Shown here one piece after another: positions 32,840 to 42,977 of a DNA stretch of 64,000 nucleotides. Numbering within the stretch: position 1 is the first letter of the stretch; every line of letters begins with the position of its first letter. Source of the DNA: Heterocephalus glaber. Its lineage: Eukaryota > Chordata > Mammalia > Rodentia > Bathyergidae. The DNA lies in the NCBI RefSeq assembly GCF_000247695.1, contig NW_004624781.1, positions 9,075,522 to 9,139,521 of the forward strand, in the 5' to 3' direction. Both the position numbers and the translations under genes were made by a program. The notes under the pieces are model-generated. The model ran no database searches. It was given only the letters and a program-made list of their open reading frames with translations, and was not told the origin of the DNA.

Positions 32840-33031
32840 GCAACCCAGAAGTCATGGAAAAATAGTCATCAAAGAAAAATGTGAATGAAAATAACAACAA
32901 GGTATCATGGCAAAGCTATGAAGTTACAGCAAGTTAAAAGGAAACCAAAAGCAAGCCACTTGAGACACATACTGTTTCGGTAAAACAGGCACATCTATCT
33001 ACTGCTGGTGACAGTGTAAACGGGCTGGGGA

Positions 33032-33452
33032 GTTAATTTCATGTGTCAGCTTGACTGGGCCAGGGGATACCCAGATAGCTGGTAAGATATTATTTCTGGG
33101 TGTCTGTGAGGGTGTTCCTGGAAGAGATTAGCATGTGAATTCAAAGATCCACCTCACCATTGTAGGTGGGTCCTATCCAGTCTATGACAGTCCAAATAGA
33201 AAAGGCAGTGGAAGGGCGAATTGGATCTCTGCTTAGTTGGGACATCATCTCTCACCCTCAGACATCAGCACTCTTGGTTCCCTGGACGCTGGACATGGAC
33301 TGGAACTACAGCACCAGCCTTCCTGGGCCTCCAGCTTGCAAATGGAAGATTGTGGTGCTTCTCAGGCTCCAGGACAGCCAATCTCTCATCATAAGCCTCT
33401 CCTATATATCGCTATGTATCCTGTTGGTTCTATGTGGAGAACGCTGCCTACT
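33032..33452 (+). mobile_element. Ancient mammalian LTR-like repeat
   Basis: 'catgtgtcagcttgactgggccaggggatacccagata', '...gggtgtctgtgagggtgttcctgg' and the end 'cctgttggttctatgtggagaacgctgcc' follow a common mammalian interspersed repeat that I take to be an LTR. I am not certain of the family name. Confidence 0.6.
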
Positions 33453-34353
33453 CCTTGGGCCCAACATTTTGGCGAAACAATAGAGTAATATATTTCAAAA
33501 GAGACAGAAATGTTCATGCCATTTGATCACCCATCAATCTTAGTTTGCAGAGCTGAGCTAAACAAAATGATACTAAAGAGGAAAAAAAGCTACATGCATA
33601 AAGATAATCTTTATATCACATTTTTTAACTGAGAAAAGACTAAAAATAACTTACCCACCTCACAACAGGGAACTCTAAGGGAAATTACCTCACCAACAGA
33701 TGGAAATTACGATAATGAAAACTGCTTAGTGCAAGGATGTGCTTGTAACATAGTGCTTAGGAAAATACAAAATTTATTGTGACTATACTATAACAGCACA
33801 TAATTGTATAGATAAGGATGTGTAAGAAAACACAAAGAAAGGAAAATTACTACTTACTAGGATGTTATTTTTATTAAAATGTTGCCAATGTAATAAAAAA
33901 TCTCCTAGAAAGAGAACTAAGGCAGGAGATTAGGGCATGGCAAAGCTGGCTGGAGAAGTAAGTGTGACCTGTTAACTACAAAATCCCAGGACACGTGTGC
34001 AAACAGTTCCCAACACCCTGAACAAGTGGATGTCTCATGAGAACTCCAGCAGGTTTACAATAGGATGGCCTGGACCTGATATCACCCCAAAGAGCAGATG
34101 ATACAAAAAGATAGCACACATTGAGTCTGTGCCCCTGTGTTCTCTCATGAGGTGGCCCACCCTGGCACTCACTATAGGGTGTACTTCTTTTCCTATTTTT
34201 ACTTGGCACAAACTTGCTCTGTAGAGCTATTTCTTTTCCTACCTTTAATAAAACTTTGCTACTGTTTCTGTGTGTCTTGACCAATTCTTTTCTCAGGACA
34301 GGAAGAACCTAGAAACCACCTCCAGAAAGAGACTCCAGTACCTCAAAACCCAG
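33453..34353. other. Unannotated stretch
   Basis: AT-rich, no recognised gene or repeat. Confidence 0.35.
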
Positions 34354-34531
34354 TACAGTGGTACCTCAGTTCACAAACTTAATTCCTTCAACGATTCTGG
34401 GGAAGATGGCCGTGGTCCTGTTCATCATCCAATGTGGAGTTCAGGAATGAAGCAAATTTTTGCTGAATGCTTCTGTTTGTGAACCAAATTGTCTGCAAAC
34501 TGAAGTGTTTGTGAACCGCGCCATTACTGTA
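34354..34531. mobile_element. Tigger/mariner-type MITE
   Basis: TACAGTGGTACCTCAGTTCA at the left and 'gaaccgcgccattactgta' at the right are an imperfect inverted pair with TA at both ends, as in pogo/Tigger elements. 'tcacaaacttaattcc' and 'gtttgtgaaccaaattgtctgcaaact' are internal family features. Confidence 0.75.
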
Positions 34532-34544
34532 CTTTGAAACCTCT

Positions 34545-34735
34545 GATTCACCTTGTTCCTACCTGGTCTTCAGACTTTATGACATTATGCCTTGAAAGTA
34601 ATTATTTGTGTGTGAGTTTTAGCCCCTTTTACATCACAAACTCATCAAGAGCAAAGACTTTGTTTTATTTTCCTTCATTTCACCTGAGCACTTCTAATTG
34701 CCAGGAACATAGTAAATATTCAGCATTTACTTACA
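34545..34735 (+). repeat. L2 LINE 3' fragment
   Basis: 'cacaaactcatcaagagcaaagactttgttttattttcc...ccaggaacatagtaaatattcagca' matches the L2 3' end in sense orientation. Confidence 0.6.
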
Positions 34736-34820
34736 TTATGCTTAAAAATAAAAATCAACAGATCGATCCTCCTGTCTCTGAAAAGAGCACTCAGATATAC
34801 AGATATCTAAATTACATCTA

Positions 34821-34915
34821 GGACCAGGGATTTGACTCAGGGTTGCCGCCCCCTGCCTCGAAAGCACAAGGTCCTGAGTTCAATCCCTGGTACCAAAAAT
34901 AAATAAATAAATAAA
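34821..34915 (+). mobile_element. ID-like SINE beside the retrovirus 5' end
   Basis: GGACCAGGGATTTGACTCAG (A-box AGCTCAG changed to GACTCAG) ... GAGTTCAATCCCTGGTACC plus (AAAT)n. TTACATCTA / TAACATCTA flank it. It lies in the flank about 50 bp left of the ERV, not inside it. Confidence 0.9.
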
Positions 34916-34963
34916 TAACATCTAAAGGTTTCCTGGGAAGGAAAATCTACCTTAAGAATGCTA

Positions 34964-35145
34964 GGGGCAGCCCACTTTCTGGTCCCCCTTCTGTCTTTCT
35001 TAGGCAGAAGCTTTCTTTCTCCCAATAAACATTTCCTACTCTTAACCTCTGTTGTTCCTAGAATTCATTCTTCGATTTTAGAGAACACAAACTCATGTTT
35101 CAGTGTCTAGGAAGTTTGGGAGTTACATCTCTTCCCTCTATATCA
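34964..35145 (+). repeat. ERV 5' R-U5 (no U3)
   Basis: R aligns with 42899-42977: GGGCAGCCCACTTTCTGGTC against GGGCAACCCACTTTCTGGTC, continuing to the polyadenylation signal (AATAAA at 35024-35029). U5 follows to ...TATCA at 35145, three bases before the primer site. Left of 34964 the similarity to the U3 at 42.4-42.9 kb stops abruptly. Confidence 0.8.
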
Positions 35146-35148
35146 TTT

Positions 35149-35168
35149 TGGAGGTTTTCCACCGAGAT
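35149..35168 (+). other. Primer binding site, tRNA-Gln type, 2-base insertion
   Basis: TGGAGGTTTTCCACCGAGAT compared with the reverse complement of the 3' 18 bases of tRNA-Gln (TGGAGGTTCCACCGAGAT): identical apart from two extra T. Position just after U5 fits. The insertion would weaken primer pairing. Confidence 0.8.
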
Positions 35169-35175
35169 TACTAGT

Positions 35176-35188
35176 TAGAGGTAAGGGT
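35176..35188 (+). promoter_or_regulatory. Putative retroviral splice donor remnant
   Basis: TTAGAG|GTAAGG at 35181 matches the donor consensus AG|GTAAG and lies shortly after the primer site, where gammaretroviruses carry the major donor used for subgenomic env RNA. Function is inferred from position and consensus only. Confidence 0.5.
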
Positions 35189-35305
35189 TTGCTTTTGTTC
35201 CACAGGTTCTAACTTTGGTCTTTTTGCTTCATAGATTGTTACTTTTCTTTTCACAGGCTCTGGACATTTGTTTCATAGATTCTGGTTTTTGTTTTCACAA
35301 ACTGT
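35188..35305 (+). repeat. ERV leader with imperfect tandem acceptor-like repeats
   Basis: Four to five imperfect units of about 20-33 bp, each a T-rich run ending CACAG or CATAG: TTTTGTTCCACAGGTTCT, TTTTGCTTCATAGATTGT, TTTTCTTTTCACAGGCTCT, TTTGTTTCATAGATTCTGG. Confidence 0.6.
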
Positions 35306-37521
35306 GGCCTGTTTTTGCTTTCATTTCAAAAGTTTCTTAATTTTAAGTTATGTGTTTTAAATGTTTGCAAATTTCTTGTCTTTCTTATGTATTGTCTTTT
35401 GTTAAAATTATGTTATATTTTTGTTTTGTGTGTATTGCATTTGGACTTAGTTGCTTAAAAATGTTATAAAATGGGTCTGGTATAAAATCGCCTCAGACAA
35501 AGACGGTTCAGGCTTTTATCTGTCCCTTATAGAATGCCAAATGGAGGTTACTCTGCCAGCTAGTAATTGCCTTTAGGGCAGCTGCTACCCTCAAAGCAGA
35601 GGACAGGTTTCTCCAGCTGTCCTCTGGTGAATCGCCACTCCCATTGACACCAATGGCAGGTGGAACGTTGACCAAATAGGAAATCAGGTTCCTTTTGGAG
35701 ACAGATCTCTGATTGCGTGGAACTAGCAGAAGCTGAAGTGACAACTGAGGGGTCGTGGCCAGGGCTACTCTCTGCCAGATACCCAAAGGTCTCTCAGAAG
35801 AAACTAGCTCCTCACAGCCCGTCCAAGTAATCAGCAGAAATCTCCACATCTTGTCCCTATCTGGACTCAGTGAGGTGAAAGGGGAACTCTTGTCAGTGAT
35901 CATCAGATATCCTCTGTCTTAGAGTGATCTGAAATGATGCCATCAGAGCCCTTTCTTAAGCCTCTGTTAAGAGTTGAGCTACAGGTTTGGACTGCTTTCT
36001 CTGCTACCAGTAAGACCTCTAGACAAATGTAGACAATGAATCTTTGATAGATTAAAAGCTACCTGAACCTTTTCTCCCCCCTAGGCATGATCTTCATCAT
36101 TTACGTGTGTATGGGAGAAAAATGCCTTTTCTGATAGGTTATGGACTTAGGAACACTGACTGTGGACTTATAAAATGCTATATGGTGATTTTTTTTTATA
36201 TTTAACCAGCTTGAACTTTATTTGGACTTTTTCTCTCTGCTAGTGAGTTAAAAACTCCCCTTAAACTTTTCTCCAACTTGTTGGGAGTTCATTTCAGAAA
36301 CCCTAGTAGTCAGACTGCTCCTCCTTCCAGAAAGTCAGGCTAAGACAAACTCGAAACAATTGTTTTGTCTTACACTAGGAAAAATAGCAATTGGTAACTT
36401 GCATTTGTGTTTTTACTCATTAGCTAGAATATGGAACTATCTTAGCCAGCCTTTCTCTTCATTCATGCGTGCATAGGAAGTCCATAAGTGTGCCTTTACT
36501 ATGTAGATCGTGGCTTCTAGGAGGACTTATGAATTTCAAATACTTAGTGAATTTAAAATGGACCTTAAAGGAGTAGCCTTGTATTGCTGCTAATAAAAGT
36601 TGCCTAAATACACAACAGAAATGTCTCAGAGCTTTCTCTGCCCGAGGGCCCAGGGCAGAATCTCTGACTTACCATCTTTGGAGGTGATCCCTTTTGCAGG
36701 AAAAGTGCCCTAATTTGATTGTTGTCTTATTTTCTCCCTCTCTCTTTCAAGGAACTAGATAGCAGTGGTTTAAATATTTTGGTTTGCTAGCAATACTTCC
36801 TTCTCTAAACATGATTGTTATGGCTGAAGTCAATTGTAACTTGTGCTTTAAGAGTACCTACTGGAGTAAGGATATGAGTTACCTGAGGAAGATAGGATCA
36901 TGAGCTGGTAAAGGGTAGATAGTCCAGTCTGGTTTTATTTTCTGGTTCTCTCGCCAGATGGTAGCTACCTACCCTAGTGTGGTATAAACTTTGGGGGATG
37001 CCCTGGGGATGCCCTAGGGGGCACAGGAATCAAGCAGAAACTTATAGGATGCCATATTTGTTTCTCTTTTCAGTTTTGGAGCTCCATATCTGAACCTCTT
37101 ACTCCTTTGGAATGTATTAAGGAACAATTTAGTATTTCTCTACACCCATGCATGGTGTGCCTACCTCCTAAAGCCAAGTGCACAGAGGAAAGTACTATGA
37201 TGCTATCTCACAATTAGAATTATACTGGAAGAGAGAAAAAATAGTCAAATCATCTTTCTATTAAGAAGTAATTCTTGGTTATGTTCAAATGTAAATGTGG
37301 GACATAGAAAAATGAGAGACACCTCACCCTTTAGATATTCAGTTCCTCTAAGCCTGAGGCTACTCCTCACCCTAACCACCAGTTACTGAGGGTGGAGTTT
37401 CTAGGCCAGCTAAGAGGCTCTCTATGAGGCTATATCCATCCTTAGCTAAGTTGTTCAGGTCCCTCAAAGACAACATCCCTTGCAGGAAGTAAATGGAAAA
37501 TATGGGACTACTTGTGTTCAT
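35306..37521 (+). other. ERV leader and 5' gag region, no recognisable frame
   Basis: By position this should hold the leader, matrix and p12-like part of gag, but no frame is recognisable. Opposite-strand frames here (131 codons at 35508-35903, minus) are shadows without domain. Confidence 0.5.
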
Positions 37522-37720
37522 GTGTCCTTTTTCTCTCAGTGATCTGAGACAGATTAAATGAGACCTGAGAAAGTTTTCAGATGACCCTGATAGGTACATT
37601 GAGGTCTTTGAAGAACTTACTCAGACCTTTGGACTAGATTAGAAAGATGTAATGTTGCTCTTAAATCAAACATTGATTTCTAATGAGAGATAAGTAGTAT
37701 TACAAGCTGCTACTACATAT
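37522..37720 (+). pseudogene. gag: gag (capsid p30-like) remnant
   Basis: In one frame the translation carries FSLSDLRQIK, then DDPDRYI and LLLNQTL, the order and spacing of a conserved p30 capsid stretch of class I ERVs. Three in-frame stops (first at about 37559) lie within about 62 codons, so it is dead. The part upstream is not recognisable. Nothing shows a nucleocapsid zinc knuckle downstream. Confidence 0.72.
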
Positions 37721-37984
37721 AGAGACAGATATTTTAATTTTGGAAGCTCAAAAGACAGGCAGCCAGGGGAACAACTGCTTTCTACTAGAACACAAGCAGT
37801 TCCTATACAAGAACCCCACTGGCCTGCCAATCAGATAGGATATTAAATAGGAGGTTAAATAGAAGACATTTTCAGGCATGTATTCTTGAAGGTCTATGAA
37901 AGATGAGAACTAAGCCCTTCAATTATTTTAAATTGTCAACTATTTACCAGGAAAAAGCTGAGAACATCCTTGGATCCTGATTTG

Positions 37985-38330
37985 ATAGAAGGACATACTA
38001 TAGTTTTTCCCAAGTCACAGTCTTGCAATATGTAGATGGTATAACATTATGTGCCCCCTCAGAAGAGCTTTCTAGCCAAGACATTTGCTCCGGTGAATTT
38101 TCTAACAGACAGGGGTTATAATGTTTCTAGATCCAAGGCACAACTTCACAGCCTTGAGGTAAAATATTTAGGCCTTGTTATATCTAAGGGAACCCAAAGA
38201 CTGGGGGAAGAAAGAATTAAACCAATTCTTTCCTTTCCACAGCCCAAGACTCTAAAACAGCTAAGGACATTCCTAGAAACTACAGGATTTCGTGGCCTTC
38301 AGATAGCAGAGTATAGTAAGATTGTGTAAC
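37985..38330 (+). pseudogene. pol: pol reverse-transcriptase remnant (YVDG, frameshifted)
   Basis: The frame at 37985-38075 reads ...LQYVDG, where the catalytic signature is YVDD; the second aspartate has become glycine (GGT at 38038-38040). The recognisable sequence then continues in the next frame from about 38090 (FLTDRGYNVSRSKAQ, KYLGLVISKGTQ, PKTLKQLRTFL), so a frameshift lies between about 38075 and 38095. The fingers part upstream is largely lost. The right order and spacing identify gammaretrovirus-like RT thumb/connection. Confidence 0.82.
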
Positions 38331-38473
38331 CCCTCTATTAGCTTATAGAAAAACCTAAGAGACAGACACCTGGTAACCTTATTCCCAGACCACATTCCAG
38401 AAGTTCAAACAAGCACTTCTAAGTGCCTGCTACAGGACACCATCTCAGTTTGTATGTTAATAAAAGGTGAGAC

Positions 38474-38565
38474 ATGGCTTTGGGAGTGTTTCTACAACAT
38501 CAGGGAGCTGCTCAACAGCCTGTAGGGTATTTAAGTCATAAATTCAATACTATAGATTCAAAATA
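38474..38565 (+). pseudogene. pol: pol RNase H start remnant
   Basis: ALGVFLQHQG followed by PVGYLSHKF matches the conserved beginning of retroviral RNase H (ALGV...PVAYLS type). The remaining RNase H and integrase catalytic residues are not recognisable downstream. Confidence 0.7.
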
Positions 38566-39711
38566 ATTTATTTTTTAAAAAGCCCAAAACAGTACAGTCA
38601 AAACACTTTCATTCTCTTTCAAGAGGAAAAAGCAGCCATTTGGGTTCTTTGCTTATTGGTTTGATTTTTCTGCTTGGCAAGGCACTTGGAGTCAACCATA
38701 GCTTTTGTCTCTGGAGATATGTTTTGCTAAGGATCACAGATCCACTCTGGAAAAGCTCCTGATCTTAATTGTCCTTCTACACCTGAGATGGTTAATATTT
38801 AGTTCTTGTGCCACACTTAAAGGCACTCTTCTATCCCTTCTCCATTGCCCTGCTCCTGAGGAGCAATGCAGTTTGATTCAAGGCACTTTCCTCCTCTGTG
38901 GCTGCTGGATTTCAAGACAAAGCTTCCAGAATGGTGAGTTTCCCTTCCCTGAAATCCTTCCAGAGTAAAGCTGACCTTCACTTATCTCTGGGACATGTAG
39001 AAAACTGGTCTAGGTTTAATCCTGAAACTCTCAAGAAATAAATGTAAAAGTTTTAGTTCAGATTTATTTGTCTTTCAGCCCTCAGGCAAAACTAGAGAAT
39101 GTTAAGAACTGCTAACCTGGCTCTGGACACTTCCTTGCACCTCTAGTCAGCTGCCACAGGCACTGGATGAGATAAAGTCTAAGGGACACCTTAGATTGGG
39201 CACAGAACAAGAGGGATAGATGGGGATGCCTTCTTTTCCTTTGTTTCTTTTCAAAATGAAAAAAACTATCATAGGTAGACATCTGCAGCACAGCAGGTTG
39301 GAGCCTTGGCAGGCCTTCTTCCCTCACTGCTTGGAATTCATACTTAGCTCCAAAGAGTGTCACTTAGTCTCTTCTACAGGCAAACCTGGCCTGAGCAGAC
39401 CCCCACTGAAGATAGTTAAAATTACCTTTAGAGGGAACAATTACATGTGATATTAAACAACTGTAAAAGCAACCATGAGATGTCTGTGTAGCTGGGTATT
39501 CCAGCCAGATAAACTATCAGCTCTTAAAATGCTTTCACAATTGTAGAAGATTTTTATTCCTTTTGATTCTTATTATAAGAGATCTCTGTTAATTGATCTA
39601 CAAAGTTCTGACTAGTCTTTTTACAGCTATAAACCTAAAAATTATAAAACTTATTTTAATTCAACTTGGCCAAATACATCTGAGTGCACTCTGGTTTATA
39701 AACAAGTTGTC

Positions 39712-39745
<34 letters not shown>
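39712..39745 (+). repeat. (TG)n microsatellite
   Basis: About 17 uninterrupted TG units inside the ERV. Confidence 0.97.
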
Positions 39746-39746
<1 letters not shown>

Positions 39747-40776
39747 TGTTCAATTTGTTACATCACATACAGCTGTTATGTTTGAGCTTTTTTCTTTTGG
39801 TATTTTGGATTTTTTAAGATGTTTACCTGTAACTCAAGTTGGCTTATAGATAAATATAATTAAAGACATGCTTCCCCCAGGTTGCCAGATGATTCAAATA
39901 ATGTCAACTGGTTTTATAAATATAGTACATATTGTTGTCTATATATAATATCGGGAATCTTTCACTGGTCAAAAATAATGTGTTAATTGTTACGCTCTGG
40001 CTGTCATAGGTCATCTAAGTTTGTTAAGATAATTAAATAAAGACTCTTGGACTTAGGAAAATTATGGGACAGGACTACCCTTGGTAAATAAAGGAGAGGC
40101 TGCCTGGAAAAATTTATTCCAGCCTTTGTTCACAAAAGGGACCCCAGTAATTTCCATAGCCTCGTGGGAAATACATTGCTAAACATATTATTGTGATATG
40201 TATACATTGGTCATGGTTTAAATTTTCTGTGGGAAAACAAGATTTTATTTAAAATGTTCTTGGTACAAAATAAAATTAAGGGACAAAGGGTTTCATGTAA
40301 CTGATACTGTTATTTCATGGTGTATACATTCATGCCTTCTGAGTGTACAAATCTCCTAGGTCTCAGGTATCTGACTTTCTCTTGTTTTCCAGCTACTTGT
40401 GACAAGAGGTACATGTCAAGCCAGCATGAGAAAACCAGTCAAATAATAGTTTTCTTAAAAACTTATGTGATGTATGTTATATGTGTCATCACACTTAGGG
40501 ATGTTCAGTTGCCAAACAATTGAAACAATGTCACACTAAAATTAGAGGCTAGACATTATGAACTCCTAAGGTACATTTATAGACCAATATGTATGTTCTC
40601 TTTAGATGGCATCCTACTAAAGGATAACAAATAAGAGTTTTCTTTGTGTCATTTAATGTCTTGTGATCAGACAGAGGTGTTTGACTGAAAGAGTATTCTG
40701 TACTAAGATGGACATGTAAGTGTTACAAAGAAAATGTCATCATGATTGTCATGCTAAAATACTATGTGTAGCTCTT

Positions 40777-40869
40777 TTTTTTTTTTTTTTTTTTGGTACT
40801 GGGGATCGAACTTGGGTCCTTGTGCTTATGCAGCAGGTGGCGAAACCACTGAGCTAAATCCCCAGCCCA
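40777..40869 (-). mobile_element. ID-like SINE, antisense, inside the ERV
   Basis: Poly(T) then GGTACTGGGGATCGAACTTG ... ACTGAGCTAAATCCCCAGCC. Perfect 16-bp target duplication ACTATGTGTAGCTCTT (40761-40776; 40870-40885), so it entered after the ERV and is younger. Confidence 0.95.
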
Positions 40870-42389
40870 ACTATGTGTAGCTCTTGATCTTCAGTTTCTC
40901 TATAATATATAACTGTTCTCTGTTAAGATTTTGCTGGGATTCAACTACTGAAATCACGGTTGGTAAGAAATAACAGGCTTGTGTTCTTTATACTTCAAAA
41001 GCGCTTGATGTCTTAACTATTATAATAGTTAAACTCACTGCTCCTACTGTAATACTTATGTCACTGATCTTCTCTTCCGGGTGTTCAACAACTGAAGTTT
41101 GGAGACCAAAACTAAAAAGGTAACTGGCCTATGAGGACAGCCAATATTTGGGCCCTGGCCCCTCAAGGTCAACAAAAATCAGGCCACAAAGGAACCTTTC
41201 CTATAGGATCCTACATCTTTGGTAAGTCACTCAACCTCCTGAGCAGGGAGATTGCTGGACACCAGAGGACAAATGTACCTACTGTGTGCCAAAGGAGAGT
41301 CACCAAAAGGAAAAAAATCCCACACACTTTCACTGAAAGCAACATGGTCAAGCAAGGCCGTGACCCATCCTGACAGCTGACACTGACAGAGGAGCTGAGA
41401 AGCTCTATGTATGATTCCAAAGTAATGCATGAGGAGACTTAACTGACCTTGATAGATAGCAAGAGGTTCATACTGATTGACACAGGTCTCACTTTAACTT
41501 GGTCTTAAACACCCAGCAGAAAAGAATAACCAAAAGAAGTATAAAATAATGCCATAGTAATAAAGCTAGATATAAAAAGGGCTCCAATTGCTGACTCCTT
41601 CTGGCAGTTTCTAGCTACACCAGTAGCTGACCACAGCTATGGATCATTAGAAAAAAAAAAAAAAAAAACTATGGTAAAATCTATTAGAGCTCAGCTAGAG
41701 TTTTAAATTTCTTAGGCAAGATTTGTTCTTCAAATTGTCTCTTCTTAAAGTATCAGACTTATACATAACCTTTATCAATGAAAAGAATCTACGACCCAGC
41801 AGGTTACAATCTCTATTTCAATTTCTAAGTGTGACTTTCTCCCCAACCTGCCCTTTCATTCTAGTGTGCCCATGCTTAGATTATGCATGCTTTAATTTCT
41901 TAAAAATTTTGTTTATTCTTGCCTAGAGGCTGCCAAACTCCAAACAGTCATACAAATGGAACCAATGACAAACGTGTTAGACTTCTTTTACCAGGATCCA
42001 CCAGATCGACCTTGTAAACAGCTCATAACTGCTAAACTACAATACAATTTCTATGTTGGGATCCTGAAGTCCCCTGGACCTTCTCCTTATCCTCTTTGTG
42101 GGAGGCTATTACTAGTTCCTCCCAGTGGAAAACCTTGTTGGCCATATTCATAGCAATCCTGCTGACCTTATAATTTGGCCCCTGTATTCTTAACTGTTTC
42201 TTTGGCTTTTCCAGACTCAAAGCTATATGGCTACCAAGAAGACAATGTCTGGTGTCTATCAAAGGCCTTTAGATAGACTCTCTGTAGAGTAACTCTAACT
42301 GCTGATCATAACTACGACCCTCTTCAGCTGGAAGTAGCAAGAATGGTCTTCGCCCTTTGCCCCCTCACAGCAGTTAGGGGTCCTTCTTC

Positions 42390-42400
42390 AGAGGGGGGGA
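42390..42400 (+). other. ERV polypurine tract
   Basis: AGAGGGGGGGA lies immediately 5' of the U3 start (TTGCAG at 42403), the position of the plus-strand primer in retroviruses. Confidence 0.75.
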
Positions 42401-42403
42401 TAT

Positions 42404-42977
42404 TGCAGATAGGTAAGTTAATTAGATATCTTGTAGGCAGTTGCACAGGGCCAGCCCATGAGGAGCCAACATGGAGGATGGTCATAAGGAGCCAACATGG
42501 AGGACAGTGAAGACACATTCACTGAAGGCCACCATTGTAAAAGGAGAGAAACTACCACACCCATGTAGGACGGATAGCAGTGATTGATATTCTAAATAGG
42601 TATCAATCACCTGGGTGGAGGGCCAAGGTCTTCACCCAGCCTCTCCAGGAAATATCCCTGACCCACCCTTACTGAAAAATCCTTGTAGCTTGCTACGTGA
42701 CTTGCTCCCCCATTTGACCCCTGTTTAATCAATATTACCTGGGTGACTGTATTTGTAATCTTATTGGTTGGTCATGGTTTTGCCCCACCTCATGCCCACC
42801 TTGTAAATTTCCATTGGGTCTTATAGTTTTGTCCAACTTTGTACCCACCTCAGCACATGTCTTTGCTGTGTAAAACATGTTTGAAACGTGGGGTGCGTGG
42901 GCAACCCACTTTCTGGTCCCCCTTCTGTCTTTCATAGGCAGAAGATTTCTTTCTCCCAATCAATTTTTCCTATTCCT
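42404..42977 (+). repeat. ERV 3' U3-R (no U5)
   Basis: U3 begins at about 42404 and R at about 42899. It carries a 26-bp-spaced direct repeat (42461-42504), a 10-bp inverted repeat (42580-42610), inverted CCAAT boxes (ATTGG near 42764 and 42813), a TATA-like TAAAACA at 42871 and a mutated polyadenylation signal AATCAA at 42958. R ends 14 bases after that signal and an A14 run replaces U5. Confidence 0.78.
42868..42880 (+). promoter_or_regulatory. ERV U3 TATA-like box
   Basis: GTGTAAAACATGT lies 28 bases upstream of 42899, the point where the 5' copy begins. The spacing fits TATA-directed start of R. Confidence 0.5.

Larger units (their letters stand above)
30646..33031. other. Unannotated 2.4-kb stretch
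   Basis: AT-rich at 30.65-31.0 kb, then GC-richer to 32.4 kb. A 181-codon plus-strand frame (31847-32392) overlaps others on both strands and has no recognisable domain. Two short tandem repeats lie at 32.31 and 32.79 kb. Confidence 0.4.
38566..42389 (+). other. ERV 3' pol/env region, degenerate
   Basis: Expected to hold integrase and env by position. I see no HHCC, DDE or env transmembrane pattern. Short frames at 41131-41373 and 41956-42153 (65 codons, YQDPPDRP near the start) may be env-region remnants, weakly held. A SINE (40777-40869), an A run (41649-41667) and a (TG)n repeat (39712-39745) lie inside. Confidence 0.45.

Noticed and set aside
41956..42153. Confident env gene call
   Set aside because: A 65-codon frame in the right place, but no surface or transmembrane signature (heptads, immunosuppressive region, CX6CC) could be identified, so only an env-region remnant is suggested.
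42592..42610. Rho-independent terminator-like hairpin in U3
   Set aside because: The inverted repeat lacks a following T run and the context is mammalian; read instead as a possible factor-binding palindrome.
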